64,000 nucleotides of DNA from Prado023 sp963788325 (GTDB lineage: Bacteria; Actinomycetota; Actinomycetes; S36-B12; CAIYMF01): positions 310,001 through 374,000 of the forward strand of contig CAWBGJ010000015.1 of the NCBI GenBank assembly GCA_963788325.1, given 5' to 3'. The notes beneath the pieces are model-generated. The model ran no database searches. It was not told the DNA's origin and saw only the letters and a program-made list of their open reading frames with translations. Made by a program: the position numbers and the translations under genes. Positions 1 through 9,134 of this stretch are shown here, piece after piece. How positions within the stretch are numbered: the stretch's first letter is position 1; each line of letters starts with the position of its first letter.

Positions 1-819
1 CCGTCAGGGCGCAGCATCCGCCGCGCCACCAGCGCGGTGCTCACGGCCTCGATCTGCTCGGGCCCGACCCGCCGGAAGCCGTCGGCGTCGACCACCGCGA
101 CAACTGGGAAGATCCGACGCGCCAGGTCCGGCCCGCCGGTGGCTGAGTCGTCGTCCGCGGCGTCGTAGAGCGCCTCGACGCAGACTCGGATCGCGGTGTC
201 TGTGTCCATGTCGGCGGTGTAGAGCTTCTTCAGCGCACCCCGGGCGAACATGGACCCGGAGCCGACCGAGTAGAACGCGTGCTCCTCGTACCGGCCACCG
301 GTGACGTCATAGGAGAAGATCCGGCCGCGCTCGTGCTCGGGGTCCCGCCCAGCGAGCATCGGCACCACGGCCAGGCCCTGCATCGCCAGCGCCAGGTTGG
401 AGCGCAGCAGCGAAGCCAGCCGGTTGGCCTTGCCATCCAGGGACAGCGCCGAGCCCTCGATCTTCTCGTAGTGCTCGAGCTCGACCTGGAACAGCCGCAC
501 GAGCTTCCAGGGCGATCCCCGCCGAGCCGGCGATGCCGATGCAGGCGTGCTCATCGGCCGGGAACACCTTCTCGATGTGGCGCTGCGCGATCACGTTGCC
601 CATCGTGGCCCGCCGATCACCAGCCATCACCACGCCGCCGGGCATCGTGACCGCGACGATGGTCGTCCCGTGTGGGACCTCGACGCTCACCTGCCCACCA
701 CCCAGGGCGTGCAGCAGGTCAGGGCGGTGCGCGGTGAGGAACTGCGCGAACGAGGCTTCGCCGACCATCGCGAAGGCCGCCGGCAGCGTGCTGCTGCCCG
801 GCGGGACGGTACCTGCCAC
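1..819 (-). CDS. prcB: 20S proteasome beta subunit PrcB, C-terminus off the window, one frame break
   Basis: Catalytic beta subunit of the actinobacterial 20S proteasome, which degrades pupylated proteins in the cytoplasm. A GTG start lies directly after the pup stop codon. Residues 1-51 form a propeptide ending in His-Gly. Thr52 then becomes the N-terminal nucleophile (TTIVAVTMPGG), followed by GDRRAT and GIAGSAG. Near 507-511 the frame breaks: one extra base in the run that encodes GIAL shifts the frame, and the expected continuation (KLVRLFQVELEHYEKIEG, then RIFSYDVTGGRYEEHAFYSVG) reads on in the next frame to the left edge. The residues after the break match the family closely, so I infer a sequence error or a very recent mutation rather than decay. 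The stop codon, and prcA if present, lie outside the window. Confidence 0.9.
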
Positions 820-1011
820 CTACTGGCCGCCCTTCTGCACGAAGCCGCGGACGAACTCCTCGGCGTTCTCCTCGAGAACGTCGTCGATCTCGTCGAGCAG
901 CGCGTCGACATCAGCATCGATCGCCTCCTTGCGCGCCGAGGCGCTCGGCGCCGGCGCCACCTCGGGCTCCTCGTCGGGCCGGGGCCTCTGGTGCTCACTG
1001 GACTGGCTCAT
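820..1011 (-). CDS. pup: prokaryotic ubiquitin-like protein Pup
   Basis: Pup is a 63-residue, largely disordered modifier that is joined to substrate lysines and delivers them to the Mpa-proteasome complex. The protein is rich in Asp and Glu, has the helical Mpa-binding stretch around residues 34-52 (DADVDALLDEIDDVLEEN), and ends in Gly-Gly-Gln. The C-terminal Gln means it must first be deamidated to Glu by Dop before ligation by PafA. Its stop codon abuts the prcB GTG with no gap, so the two are translationally linked. The length is as usual for the family (about 64). Confidence 0.97.
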   Translation of the reverse strand: MSQSSEHQRPRPDEEPEVAPAPSASARKEAIDADVDALLDEIDDVLEENAEEFVRGFVQKGGQ

Positions 1012-1102
1012 GGCTCCTCCTCAGGCTCGTCCCCGACACTAGTGCCGAAGTCCGACAGTCACACGCCCGCCGGGGCTCGCGTCGCGCCGATGGCTCCCCG
1101 GC

Positions 1103-2611
1103 TCACGACCCGCCCAGGGCGACCACCAGCGAGCCGACATCGTCGGCGGACTCCAGCAGGGCCTGCACATGGGCCCGGGTCCCCCGCGTGGGGTCCGGGG
1201 TGGGGACGCGGACCAGCGCGGACCGACCGGGGACGTCGAACACCACCGAGTCCCAGGACGCCGCGGCGATGTGCTCGCCGAAGCGGCGGACGCACTCGCC
1301 TCGGAACCAGGCTCGGGTGTCCACCGGTGGGGCCCCGATCGCGGCCTCCACCTGCGCATCGGCGCTGATCCTCCGCAGGGACCCCCGCTGCTCGAGGCGC
1401 AGGGCCAGGCCCTTCTCGGGGCGGGTGTCTGCGTACTGCAGGTCGATGGCGGCCAACCGGGGCGCGGTCCAGGCCAGGTCATCGCGGGCACGGAACCCCT
1501 CGAGCAGGGCCAGCTTGGCCACCCAGTCCAGCCTGTCGGCCAGCGCACGGTGGTCCGCGGCCAGCCCGGCCAGCACCTCGGCCCACAGGTCCAGCACCTC
1601 GCGTGTCTGCGGGTCGACCCCGCCCGGCTGGCTCTCGGCGTGCACGCGCGCCGCGGCCAGGTAGCGCTCCTGGATGGCCAGCGCAGTCATCGGCGCCCGG
1701 CCCACGCATTCCAGCGGCTCGGCCAGGGTCAAGTCGTGGGAGACCCGGTGCATCGCGGTCACCGGGTGGGTCAGCACGATGCCCAGGCCCGGGCCGCCCG
1801 CCTCGATCATGGACAGGACCAGCGACGTGGCCCCCAGCTTGAGCAGGGTGGCGGTCTCCGAGAGATTCGCATCGCCGACGATCACGTGCAGCCTTCGCCA
1901 GAGCGCGGGGTCGGCGTGCGGCTCGTCACGGGTGTTGATGATCGGCCGCTTGAGCGTCGTCTCCAGGCCCACCTCGACCTCGAAGAAGTCCGCCCGGCTG
2001 GACAGCTGGAACCCCGGATCGCGGCCGTCCTGGCCCAGTCCGACCCGGCCAGCACCGGTGAACACCACCCGGGTGACGAAGAAGGGGATCAGCGCGTCGA
2101 CGATGGCCGCGAACGGCGTGCGCCGGTCCATCAGGTAGTTCTCGTGGGTCCCGTAGGAGGCGCCCTTGCCGTCGGTGTTGTTCTTGTAGAGCACGATCTG
2201 GTGGCCACCCGGCAGTTGCACGGCAGCCTCGGCGGCCCGGGCGGCCAGCACCATGCCCGCGCGGTCCCAGACCAGCGCGTCCCACGGGTTGGTGACCTCC
2301 GGGCTGGAGTACTCCGGATGCGCGTGGTCGACGTAGAACCGGGCCCCGTTGGTCAGCACGACGTTGGCGGTCGCCGCCTCGTCGGTCAGCTGCGACGGGT
2401 CCGCCTCGGCACGGGTCAGATCGAACCCGCGGGCGTCGCGCAGCGGCGACTCCTCGTCATAGTCCCAGCGCTGGGCCAGCCGGCCCCGACCGGAGGTCAC
2501 GGCATGGGCCTTGACGACCAGGCCCGACATCCGGACCGGGTTGGCGTGCGGGTGCCCCGGGTGGCTGATCCCGAACTCGGTCTCCAGCCCCATCACGCGG
2601 TGCACCGACAT
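1103..2611 (-). CDS. dop: Pup deamidase/depupylase Dop
   Basis: Dop is a carboxylate-amine-ligase relative that deamidates the C-terminal Gln of Pup and removes Pup from substrates. The protein has 502 residues from the ATG at 2611 (MSVHRVMGLETEFGIS). It carries the GLETEFGIS strand, the Dop-specific loop before NGARFYVDHAHPEYSSPE, the metal and ATP region around YKNNTDGKGASYGTHENYL, and the RPIINTRDEPHAD motif. The Dop loop and the SPEVTNP sequence separate it from PafA, which is not in the window. An ATG at 2593 is a possible alternative start. The reading frame is open far upstream, but that extension overlaps the next gene and is not coding. It lies just upstream of pup on the same strand. 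Confidence 0.95.
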   Translation of the reverse strand: MSVHRVMGLETEFGISHPGHPHANPVRMSGLVVKAHAVTSGRGRLAQRWDYDEESPLRDARGFDLTRAEADPSQLTDEAATANVVLTNGARFYVDHAHPEYSSPEVTNPWDALVWDRAGMVLAARAAEAAVQLPGGHQIVLYKNNTDGKGASYGTHENYLMDRRTPFAAIVDALIPFFVTRVVFTGAGRVGLGQDGRDPGFQLSSRADFFEVEVGLETTLKRPIINTRDEPHADPALWRRLHVIVGDANLSETATLLKLGATSLVLSMIEAGGPGLGIVLTHPVTAMHRVSHDLTLAEPLECVGRAPMTALAIQERYLAAARVHAESQPGGVDPQTREVLDLWAEVLAGLAADHRALADRLDWVAKLALLEGFRARDDLAWTAPRLAAIDLQYADTRPEKGLALRLEQRGSLRRISADAQVEAAIGAPPVDTRAWFRGECVRRFGEHIAAASWDSVVFDVPGRSALVRVPTPDPTRGTRAHVQALLESADDVGSLVVALGGS

Positions 2612-2672
2612 GCGCCCAGCATAGGAGTGCCCACCCGGATCGCCCGTGGGGCCGGCGGACCGCGCGGTGCGA

Positions 2673-3038
2673 CTAGACCGAGACCGACCCGCTGACCACG
2701 TCGCCCCCGGCGACCAGGCCCAGGGCTCGGCGTGCCTGCATGCGGTGCTCCTCGCGGATGGACATCGAGGCCGCGGCGATGGCTGCGGTGATCGCGGCAG
2801 CGTCGTCGGCATAGCCCATCGGCAGAATGAAGTCGGGGATGGCGTCCAGGGGCAGGATGAAGTACGCGATCGCGCCGGCGAGGATCGCCTTGTGCCGCCA
2901 CGGCGTGTGCCTGTCGCGCATGGCGAAGAAGGCCGCCACGACCTCGGTGGTGAAGGGAACTCGACCGGCCACGGCGCCGATCTTGGCCCAGAAGCGTTGG
3001 TCCTGCACGGCGTCGGGATGCGACGTCGGTGTGCCCAT
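2673..3038 (-). CDS. DUF1232 (YkvA-like) small membrane protein
   Basis: A 121-residue protein of the YkvA/DUF1232 family, whose molecular role is not settled. The family signature is clear in the middle of the protein: a hydrophobic stretch leading into AYFILPLDAIPDFILPMGY and then an acidic DDAAAI. The start at 3038 is chosen because a strong GGAGGAG ribosome site lies just before it; longer upstream frames have none. The gene sits between dop and ptsG on the same strand, which is not a standard component of Pup-proteasome loci. I see no evidence of a functional link to the proteasome. Confidence 0.82.
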   Translation of the reverse strand: MGTPTSHPDAVQDQRFWAKIGAVAGRVPFTTEVVAAFFAMRDRHTPWRHKAILAGAIAYFILPLDAIPDFILPMGYADDAAAITAAIAAASMSIREEHRMQARRALGLVAGGDVVSGSVSV

Positions 3039-3159
3039 CTCTCCTCCTCTGCGGGCGTGCGCCCGGACGTGGCGCTGCTGGTCTGCACAGCGCACGATGC
3101 GTCTGTACCCGCACCGGGCACGGCTCAAACGATGGGCGGGACGTGCAGTGCGGGCAGAC

Positions 3160-3195
3160 GACGAGGGCCGGTCCCTGTGGGAACCGGCCCTCGTC
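3160..3195 (-). terminator. hairpin terminator after ptsG
   Basis: Two 16-base arms, 3160-3175 and 3180-3195, pair at 15 of 16 positions around a four-base TGTG loop. The stem is very GC-rich. It begins 24 bases past the ptsG stop, so it most likely ends the ptsG transcript and separates it from the DUF1232 and dop genes. There is no clear T-run, as is common for actinobacterial terminators. Confidence 0.8.
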
Positions 3196-3218
3196 TCGGG
3201 CTGAGCTGAGCAGGTGGA

Positions 3219-5000
3219 CTACCGCTGCGGAGCCCCTGGCAGGTCGAGGATCTCGCCCTTGAGGATCTCAGCACGGGTACCGAAGATCGCCTGCATGTTG
3301 TCGCCGACCTCCAGCACGCCGGCGGCACCCAGACTCTTGAGCTTGGCCTTGTCGACCTTGCTCTTGTCCTGCACGGAGATCCGCAGCCGGGTGATGCAGG
3401 CATCGACGCTGGTGATGTTCTCGAACCCACCGAACGCTGCCAGCACCTTCTCGGCCTGGGACATGTCCGCCTCGGCCTTGTGGTCGCCCGCGCTGAGCGC
3501 GGCGAGCTTCTGCTCGTCGGTGAGCTGCAGCTCGTGCTCGCCGTACTCGGCCATCGCGACGTCGTCGGGCTCGCGCCCCGGCGTGGCCAGGTCCTTCCAC
3601 TTCACTGCCCAGGTGAACAGGAAGTAGTAGATCGGCACCATGATCAAGCCGACGATGATCACGTTCCAGAACGGTTCCCTCGTCGCCCCGTAGGGCAGCA
3701 GGCCGAACAGGAAGAAGTCGATGAACCCGCCGGAGAACGTCAGGCCGATCTGGGTGTTCAACAGGTACATCGTCATGAACGACAGTCCGGCGATCACTGC
3801 GTGGATGCCGAACAGCCAGGGGGCGATGAACAGGAAGGTGAACTCGATCGGCTCGGTGATGCCGGTGAGGAACGAGGTCAGCGCCGCGGAGCCGAGGATG
3901 CCGGCCGCGATCTTCTTCTGGCTGTCCTTGGCCTGGCGGTACATCGCGTAGGCAGCAGCCGGCAGGCCGAACATCATGAAGGAGAACTTGCCGGTCAGGT
4001 ACTTGCCCGTGCCGCTGGTGAACTCCGGGGTGTTCTCCGCACCGGGCGGCGGCACCGGGGTGATCCCGCCGCTGATCTCGGCGAACTGGCCGAACCAGAT
4101 GCGGTTGTCACCGGTGAACGTCACGCCGGCGTCATTGGTCCAAGCCCCGAACTGGAACCAGAACGGGCTGTACCAGATGTGGTGCAGCCCGAACGGGATC
4201 AGCGAGCGCTCGATCAGGCCGAAGAGGAAGACTCCGATGGCGCCGAGGGCCTCCATCTGCAGGGCCAGCCAGTTGATGGCGTCGCCGATGGGCGGCCAGA
4301 TGAAGCACAGCGCCAGGCCCAGAAGCACGGACAGGGCCGCGGTCATGATCGGCACGAAGCGCTTGCCTGCGAAGAACCCGAGGAACGGAGGCAGCTCGAT
4401 GCGGAAGTACTTGTTGTAGGCCCATGCGGCCACGAGGCCGACGAGGATGCCACCGAAGACACCCATCTGCAGGCTGGGGATTCCCAGGACGTTGGCGAAC
4501 GCAGCCGATGGTGTGTCCGACCACCCCATGATGTCACTCGTGGATTGCAGTTCGGTCACCGTCGTGGTGTCCGCGATGGCGCACTGCTCCGCGTTCTCCG
4601 GGCAGGCCGTCGTGCTGACGGTCTGAATGTTCATGAACACGCTGATCGTCTTGTTCATGACCAGGAAGCCGGTCGTACCAGCCAGGGCGGCGACGCCCGC
4701 GTCACCTGTCAGGCCGATCGCGACACCGATCGCGAACAGCAGGGCGAGGTTGGCGAACACGACGTCACCGGCACCCTCCATCACGCTGGCGATCGTGTTG
4801 AACAGGCCCGGTGGCACCTTGCCGTCCACCGGGTCGGCGATCTGGATGTACATGTTCTTCATGCCTGCGCCGATGCCCAGGAGCAGGCCGGCGGCGGGCA
4901 GGATCGCGACAGGCACCATCAGGGCCTTGCCGATGCGTTGGAGCTGTCCGAAGACGCCGATCTTGTTCTTCTTCTTCGGAGGTGCTGTGCTAGCGGCCAT
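3219..5000 (-). CDS. ptsG: PTS glucose-type permease, EIICB
   Basis: A 593-residue membrane sugar permease of the phosphotransferase system, importing and phosphorylating a hexose, most likely glucose. The EIIC domain fills about residues 15-475, with the family stretch ERSLIPFGLHHIWYSPFW and the conserved GSAALTSFLTGITEPIEF. After a linker, the EIIB domain carries the phosphocysteine at residue 535 in SVDACITRLRIS. No EIIA domain is fused, so a separate EIIA must supply phosphate, unlike the EIICBA form of Bacillus PtsG, which it otherwise resembles by eye. A GAGGAGG ribosome site precedes the ATG. An N-acetylglucosamine preference cannot be excluded from sequence alone. It lies between mpa and dop, an unusual place, and ends in its own hairpin. 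Confidence 0.9.
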   Translation of the reverse strand: MAASTAPPKKKNKIGVFGQLQRIGKALMVPVAILPAAGLLLGIGAGMKNMYIQIADPVDGKVPPGLFNTIASVMEGAGDVVFANLALLFAIGVAIGLTGDAGVAALAGTTGFLVMNKTISVFMNIQTVSTTACPENAEQCAIADTTTVTELQSTSDIMGWSDTPSAAFANVLGIPSLQMGVFGGILVGLVAAWAYNKYFRIELPPFLGFFAGKRFVPIMTAALSVLLGLALCFIWPPIGDAINWLALQMEALGAIGVFLFGLIERSLIPFGLHHIWYSPFWFQFGAWTNDAGVTFTGDNRIWFGQFAEISGGITPVPPPGAENTPEFTSGTGKYLTGKFSFMMFGLPAAAYAMYRQAKDSQKKIAAGILGSAALTSFLTGITEPIEFTFLFIAPWLFGIHAVIAGLSFMTMYLLNTQIGLTFSGGFIDFFLFGLLPYGATREPFWNVIIVGLIMVPIYYFLFTWAVKWKDLATPGREPDDVAMAEYGEHELQLTDEQKLAALSAGDHKAEADMSQAEKVLAAFGGFENITSVDACITRLRISVQDKSKVDKAKLKSLGAAGVLEVGDNMQAIFGTRAEILKGEILDLPGAPQR

Positions 5001-5096
5001 CAGGCCCTCCTCGGTGTGGGGGTAACGCCTACCTTCGTGAAACTACTCATTGCGTTGCGGTGAAGCACGGTGGAGGGGCGAAGTAGTCCAGAACGG

Positions 5097-6740
5097 TCAC
5101 AAGTACTGGCCGGTGTTGGCCACCGTGTCGATGGAACGCCCTGCCTCGGTGCCCTGCTTTCCCGCCACGAGGGTGCGGATGAACACGATCCGCTCCCCCT
5201 TCTTGCCCGAGATCCGGGCCCAGTCGTCGGGATTGGTGGTGTTGGGCAGGTCCTCGTTCTCGCGGAACTCGTCGACACACGCCGTGAGCAGGTGCACCAC
5301 CCGGATGCCCTTCTGGCCACTGTCGAGGTACTCCTTGATGGCGCTCTTCTTGGCCCGCGCCACGATGTTCTCCAGCATCGCCCCGGAGTTGAAGTCCTTG
5401 AAGAACAGGGTCTCCTTGTCGCCGTTGGCGTAGGTCACCTCGAGGAAGCGGTTCTCCTCGGACTCGGTGTACATCCGCTCCACGGTCCGCCGGATCATGG
5501 CCTCGCAGGTGGCCTGCGCCGAGCCGCCATGCTCAGCCAGGTCGTCCGGGTGCAGCGGCAGGTCCGCTGTCAGGTACTTGCTGAGGATGTCGCCGGCAGC
5601 CTGGGCGTCCGGGCGCTCGATGCGGATCTTCACGTCCAGGCGGCCCGGGCGCAGGATGGCCGGGTCGATCATGTCCTCGCGGTTGGAGGCACCGATCACG
5701 ATGACGTTGGCCAGGCCCTCGACCCCATCGATCTCGGACAGCAGCTGCGGGACGATCGTGTTCTCCACGTCCGAGCTCACCCCGGTGCCGCGGGTGCGGA
5801 ACAGCGAGTCCATCTCGTCGAAGAACACGATGACCGGCGTGCCCTCGCTGGCCTTCTCCCGGGCCCGCTGGAAGACAAGCCGGATGTGCCGCTCGGTCTC
5901 CCCGACGTACTTGTTGAGCAGCTCGGGGCCCTTGATGTTCAGGAAGTACGAGCGGGCCGCGCTGCGTCCCTCCCGCTCGGCCACCTTGCGAGCCAGGGAC
6001 GCCGCGACCGCCTTGGCGATCATGGTCTTGCCGCAGCCGGGCGGGCCGTAGAGCAGGATCCCCTTCGGCGCGGCCAGCTTGTGCTCCTTGAACAGCTCGG
6101 CGTGCACGTAGGGCAGCTCCACGGCGTCGCGGATCATCTCGATCTGGCCGGCCAGGCCACCGATGTCCGCATAGTCGACGTCGGGGACCTCCTCGAGGAC
6201 CAGCTCCTCGACCTCGGACTTGGGGATGCGCTCGTAGACGTAGGCCGAGCGAGGGTCCAGCAGCAGCGAGTCCCCGGCGCGGATCGTCTGCCCGCGCAGG
6301 GAGTCAGCCAGACGGACGACGCGTTCGTCGTCGGTGTGCCCGATGACCAGGACGCGATCACCGCCCTCGAGCATCTCCTTGAACATGACGACCTCGCCGA
6401 CGCGCTCGAACTCCAGGCCCGCGATCACGTTCATGGCCTCGTTGACCATGACCTCCTGGCCGGGCACCAGCTCGCCGACCCCCGGTGCCGGGCGCACCCG
6501 CAACTTGCGGCCCTGGGCCACGATGTCGATGGTGCCGTCCTCGTGGGAGCCCAAGAAGATCGCGAACCCGTTCGGCGGATCGGCGAGGCGATCCACCTCC
6601 CCCTTGAGGGTCACGACCTGGTCGCGGGCGTCGCGCAGTGTCCTGGCCATCCGCCGATTGGTCTCCGCCAGTCGGTCGAGCTCGGCCTGCAGGGCGCGCA
6701 TGCGCGCCTCGACCTCGGGGGGCACGGGCTGACCGGGCAT
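5097..6740 (-). CDS. mpa: proteasomal ATPase Mpa/ARC
   Basis: Hexameric AAA ATPase that unfolds pupylated substrates and threads them into the 20S proteasome. The protein has 547 residues from the ATG at 6740, chosen for the AGGAGGTG ribosome site before it; a longer frame to 6785 lacks one. An N-terminal coiled coil (about 10-55) that would bind Pup is followed by OB domains, Walker A GPPGCGKT at 232-239, Walker B VIVFFDEM at 303-310, and the second region of homology SNREDMIDPAILRPGRLD. The chain ends in Gln-Tyr-Leu, the canonical C-terminal key that docks into the proteasome alpha ring. All functional elements are present. Confidence 0.96.
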   Translation of the reverse strand: MPGQPVPPEVEARMRALQAELDRLAETNRRMARTLRDARDQVVTLKGEVDRLADPPNGFAIFLGSHEDGTIDIVAQGRKLRVRPAPGVGELVPGQEVMVNEAMNVIAGLEFERVGEVVMFKEMLEGGDRVLVIGHTDDERVVRLADSLRGQTIRAGDSLLLDPRSAYVYERIPKSEVEELVLEEVPDVDYADIGGLAGQIEMIRDAVELPYVHAELFKEHKLAAPKGILLYGPPGCGKTMIAKAVAASLARKVAEREGRSAARSYFLNIKGPELLNKYVGETERHIRLVFQRAREKASEGTPVIVFFDEMDSLFRTRGTGVSSDVENTIVPQLLSEIDGVEGLANVIVIGASNREDMIDPAILRPGRLDVKIRIERPDAQAAGDILSKYLTADLPLHPDDLAEHGGSAQATCEAMIRRTVERMYTESEENRFLEVTYANGDKETLFFKDFNSGAMLENIVARAKKSAIKEYLDSGQKGIRVVHLLTACVDEFRENEDLPNTTNPDDWARISGKKGERIVFIRTLVAGKQGTEAGRSIDTVANTGQYL

Positions 6741-6869
6741 GACCCACCTCCTGGCGTCGGTGCCGATGCCCGCGACTCTATCCACAACCTCGCGCCTCGC
6801 GCAGCGGTTTCTCGGTGCAGAGTGGCGCAGCCGATCTGCACCGCACGGCGGACTGGTCGGCCCAGGAGC

Positions 6870-7883
6870 TCAGGGAAGCCGGGGCCGGGGCCGGGGCGGC
6901 ATCGGGGTGTCCGCGGCATCGGATGCCGGCACGGCATGGGCGGGGTCGCCGCTGCCGGAGCTCGCGCTCGCGCCCGTCCCCGCGGTGGCACCGGGACCGT
7001 CGTAGTCCTGGCCGTACGCCCCCTTGGCCGGGCGGCTCCGGCGTGCCGGCAGCACGGTGCCCGCGGCGAGCCGTCGGGCGGTCAGCAGGAAGCCGGTGTG
7101 CCCGGTCATCCGATGCTCCGGGCGCACGGCAAGGCCCTCGAGGTGCCACCCACGCAGCATGAGCTCGCTGGCCTGCGGCTCGGTGAACCTTCCGTCCACA
7201 CGAAGCGTCTCGGCCATCCGCGAGAGCTGAGTTGTCGTGGCCAGGTAGGCCACGAGGACCCCGCCGGGCTGCAACGCCCCGGCGACCGCCTCGAGGCACT
7301 CCCAGGGGGCGAGCATGTCCAGGATCACCCGGTGCACGTCGCCGGAGGCGTGCAGCCCCGGCAGCACGTCCTGGAGGTCGCCCACCTCGAGGTTCCAGTT
7401 CGGTTGCCCACCACCGAGGAACCGCTCGACGTTCCCCCGGGCGATCTCGGCGAAGTCCGCACGCCGCTCGAAGGATGTGACCCGACCGCTCGGGCCCACG
7501 GCGCGCAGCAGCGAGCAGGTCAGTGCCCCGGATCCGACCCCGGCCTCCACGACATGCGCCCCGGGGAAGATGTCGGCCAGGCCCACGATGGCGGCTGCGT
7601 CCTTCGGGTAGACGACCGTGGCACCCCGCGGCATGGAGAGCACGAAATCGCGCAGCAGCGGGCGCAGCACCAGGAACGGGACCCCGGCCGCGGTGGTGAC
7701 CACGATCCCCTCCGGTGCGCCGATCAGGTCGTCGTGGGCCAGAGCCCCCTTGTGGGTGTGGAACTCCTTGCCTGGGGCCAGGGTGATGGTGTGGTGCCGG
7801 CCCTTGGGATCGGTCAGCTGCACCAGGTCCCCGGGTTCCAGCGGCCCGTGGCGGTCGGCGCGGGCGATCGGCTGTTCGGTCAT
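6870..7883 (-). CDS. trmI: tRNA (adenine-58-N1)-methyltransferase TrmI
   Basis: SAM-dependent enzyme that forms m1A at position 58 in the T loop of tRNAs. The protein has 337 residues from the ATG at 7883. The N-terminal beta domain is followed by the Rossmann methyltransferase core with the SAM-binding motif EAGVGSGAL at 113-121 and the acidic LDMLAPWE element. The last 50 or so residues are a low-complexity Gly/Ala/Ser/Pro tail ending in PRPRPRLP that is not part of the fold. The gene lies next to mpa, as in mycobacteria. Confidence 0.93.
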   Translation of the reverse strand: MTEQPIARADRHGPLEPGDLVQLTDPKGRHHTITLAPGKEFHTHKGALAHDDLIGAPEGIVVTTAAGVPFLVLRPLLRDFVLSMPRGATVVYPKDAAAIVGLADIFPGAHVVEAGVGSGALTCSLLRAVGPSGRVTSFERRADFAEIARGNVERFLGGGQPNWNLEVGDLQDVLPGLHASGDVHRVILDMLAPWECLEAVAGALQPGGVLVAYLATTTQLSRMAETLRVDGRFTEPQASELMLRGWHLEGLAVRPEHRMTGHTGFLLTARRLAAGTVLPARRSRPAKGAYGQDYDGPGATAGTGASASSGSGDPAHAVPASDAADTPMPPRPRPRLP

Positions 7884-7973
7884 GGCCCCGACCTTATGCG
7901 GCGCGACACGGCGTCCGGACCAGGATCCGCGCGGGGATCGCCGCGCGCCCACTCATCGCACGGGCGTGGCCAC

Positions 7974-9059
7974 TCATCCGCGCAGGGCGGTCTCCACGTC
8001 GCTTACCAGCAGCACACCGAAGATCAGCCCGGTTGGGTCCAGCACGAGCAGTTCCTCGCGGCCGCGGCGGGAGACTTCGGTGAGCAGGTCGGTACCCGCC
8101 AGGTCGCGATCGATCGTGCTCAGGGCATCGATGGGACGGGACACCGATCCCACCGTGATCCACGGCCGGCGCTGCTCGGGGACGGCCGCGATGGCGTCCT
8201 GCTGGCCGATCCCGGTCGGGGTCCCGCGCCCGTCGATCACGACCAGCGCACCCGCGCCGGCCGCCTTTGCCCGTCGAATCGCCTCCCCCAGCGGCAGGTC
8301 GCGGTCCACCGGGATCGCCCGGCGGGCCAGCCCCCCGGCAGTGAGGGTGGCCGCACGCGTCCTGACCTGCACGGAGCGCAGCTGGGCAGTGGCCCCCGTG
8401 TACAGGACTGCAGCCAGCAGGCCGGCCACCAGGTAGACGATGAGGCTGGGCTGGACCCCCGCTATCCGAGCCAGCGCCAGCGGCGTGAGCAGGGTCAGCG
8501 CAGCCAGTCCACGACCGATCCAGGCTGCGACCACGGTGCCCCGTCGCTCGGACCCGGTGCCGGCCCAGATCAGGCACTTGAGCACGTTGCCGCCGTCGAG
8601 CGGGATCCCGGGCAGGGAGTTGTAGATACCGATCACGACATTGGCCCACGTCATCGCGGCGGCCAGCGCCGCGCCGGGACTGCCCGGTGCCAGGGTCAGC
8701 CCCACTCCCCAGCTCAGCGCCGCGACGGCGAATGTGGCCAGCGGTCCCGAGGCGGCCACGGCGGCCTCGGCGAGCGGGGCGTCCCGGCGGCGCTCGTAGT
8801 GGGTGACGCCACCGAGCAGCTGGAGCACGACCCGCTGCACCGGGAAGCCCAGCGACCTGGCGACGAGGGCGTGGGCGAACTCGTGGATGAGGGTCGCCAG
8901 ACTCAGCAGGACAGCGAAGGCCAGCGCCAGGAGCCATGGCGCTGCGGTGTCGGACTCGAACGCGGGCACCCAGAGGTAGGCCAGCACGGCCACGCCCAGG
9001 ATCCCGGAGAACGGGAACTCCACGGGGATCCCGGCGATCCGGGTCGTCGGGGCAGCCAC
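7974..9059 (-). CDS. M50 site-2 protease with C-terminal CBS domains
   Basis: A 361-residue intramembrane zinc metalloprotease of the M50 family. The metal motif HEFAH is at 59-63 in a transmembrane segment, and the second ligand motif is LDGG at 154-157, after NSLPGIP. The first 230 residues are membrane-spanning; from about 245 on there is a pair of CBS repeats, which in this family bind adenine nucleotides and regulate activity. This resembles the Rip3-like group, not Rip1, which is encoded separately at 31296-32660. The substrate is not predictable. It is transcribed away from the RecB-like gene, with 75 bases between the two start codons. Confidence 0.9.
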   Translation of the reverse strand: MAAPTTRIAGIPVEFPFSGILGVAVLAYLWVPAFESDTAAPWLLALAFAVLLSLATLIHEFAHALVARSLGFPVQRVVLQLLGGVTHYERRRDAPLAEAAVAASGPLATFAVAALSWGVGLTLAPGSPGAALAAAMTWANVVIGIYNSLPGIPLDGGNVLKCLIWAGTGSERRGTVVAAWIGRGLAALTLLTPLALARIAGVQPSLIVYLVAGLLAAVLYTGATAQLRSVQVRTRAATLTAGGLARRAIPVDRDLPLGEAIRRAKAAGAGALVVIDGRGTPTGIGQQDAIAAVPEQRRPWITVGSVSRPIDALSTIDRDLAGTDLLTEVSRRGREELLVLDPTGLIFGVLLVSDVETALRG

Positions 9060-9134
9060 CTGTCCATCGTAGGGCCGTGGGCCGGACCCGCATTGTGCGC
9101 CGGCGATGTCGTACCCACCGCCTACGTTGGACCC

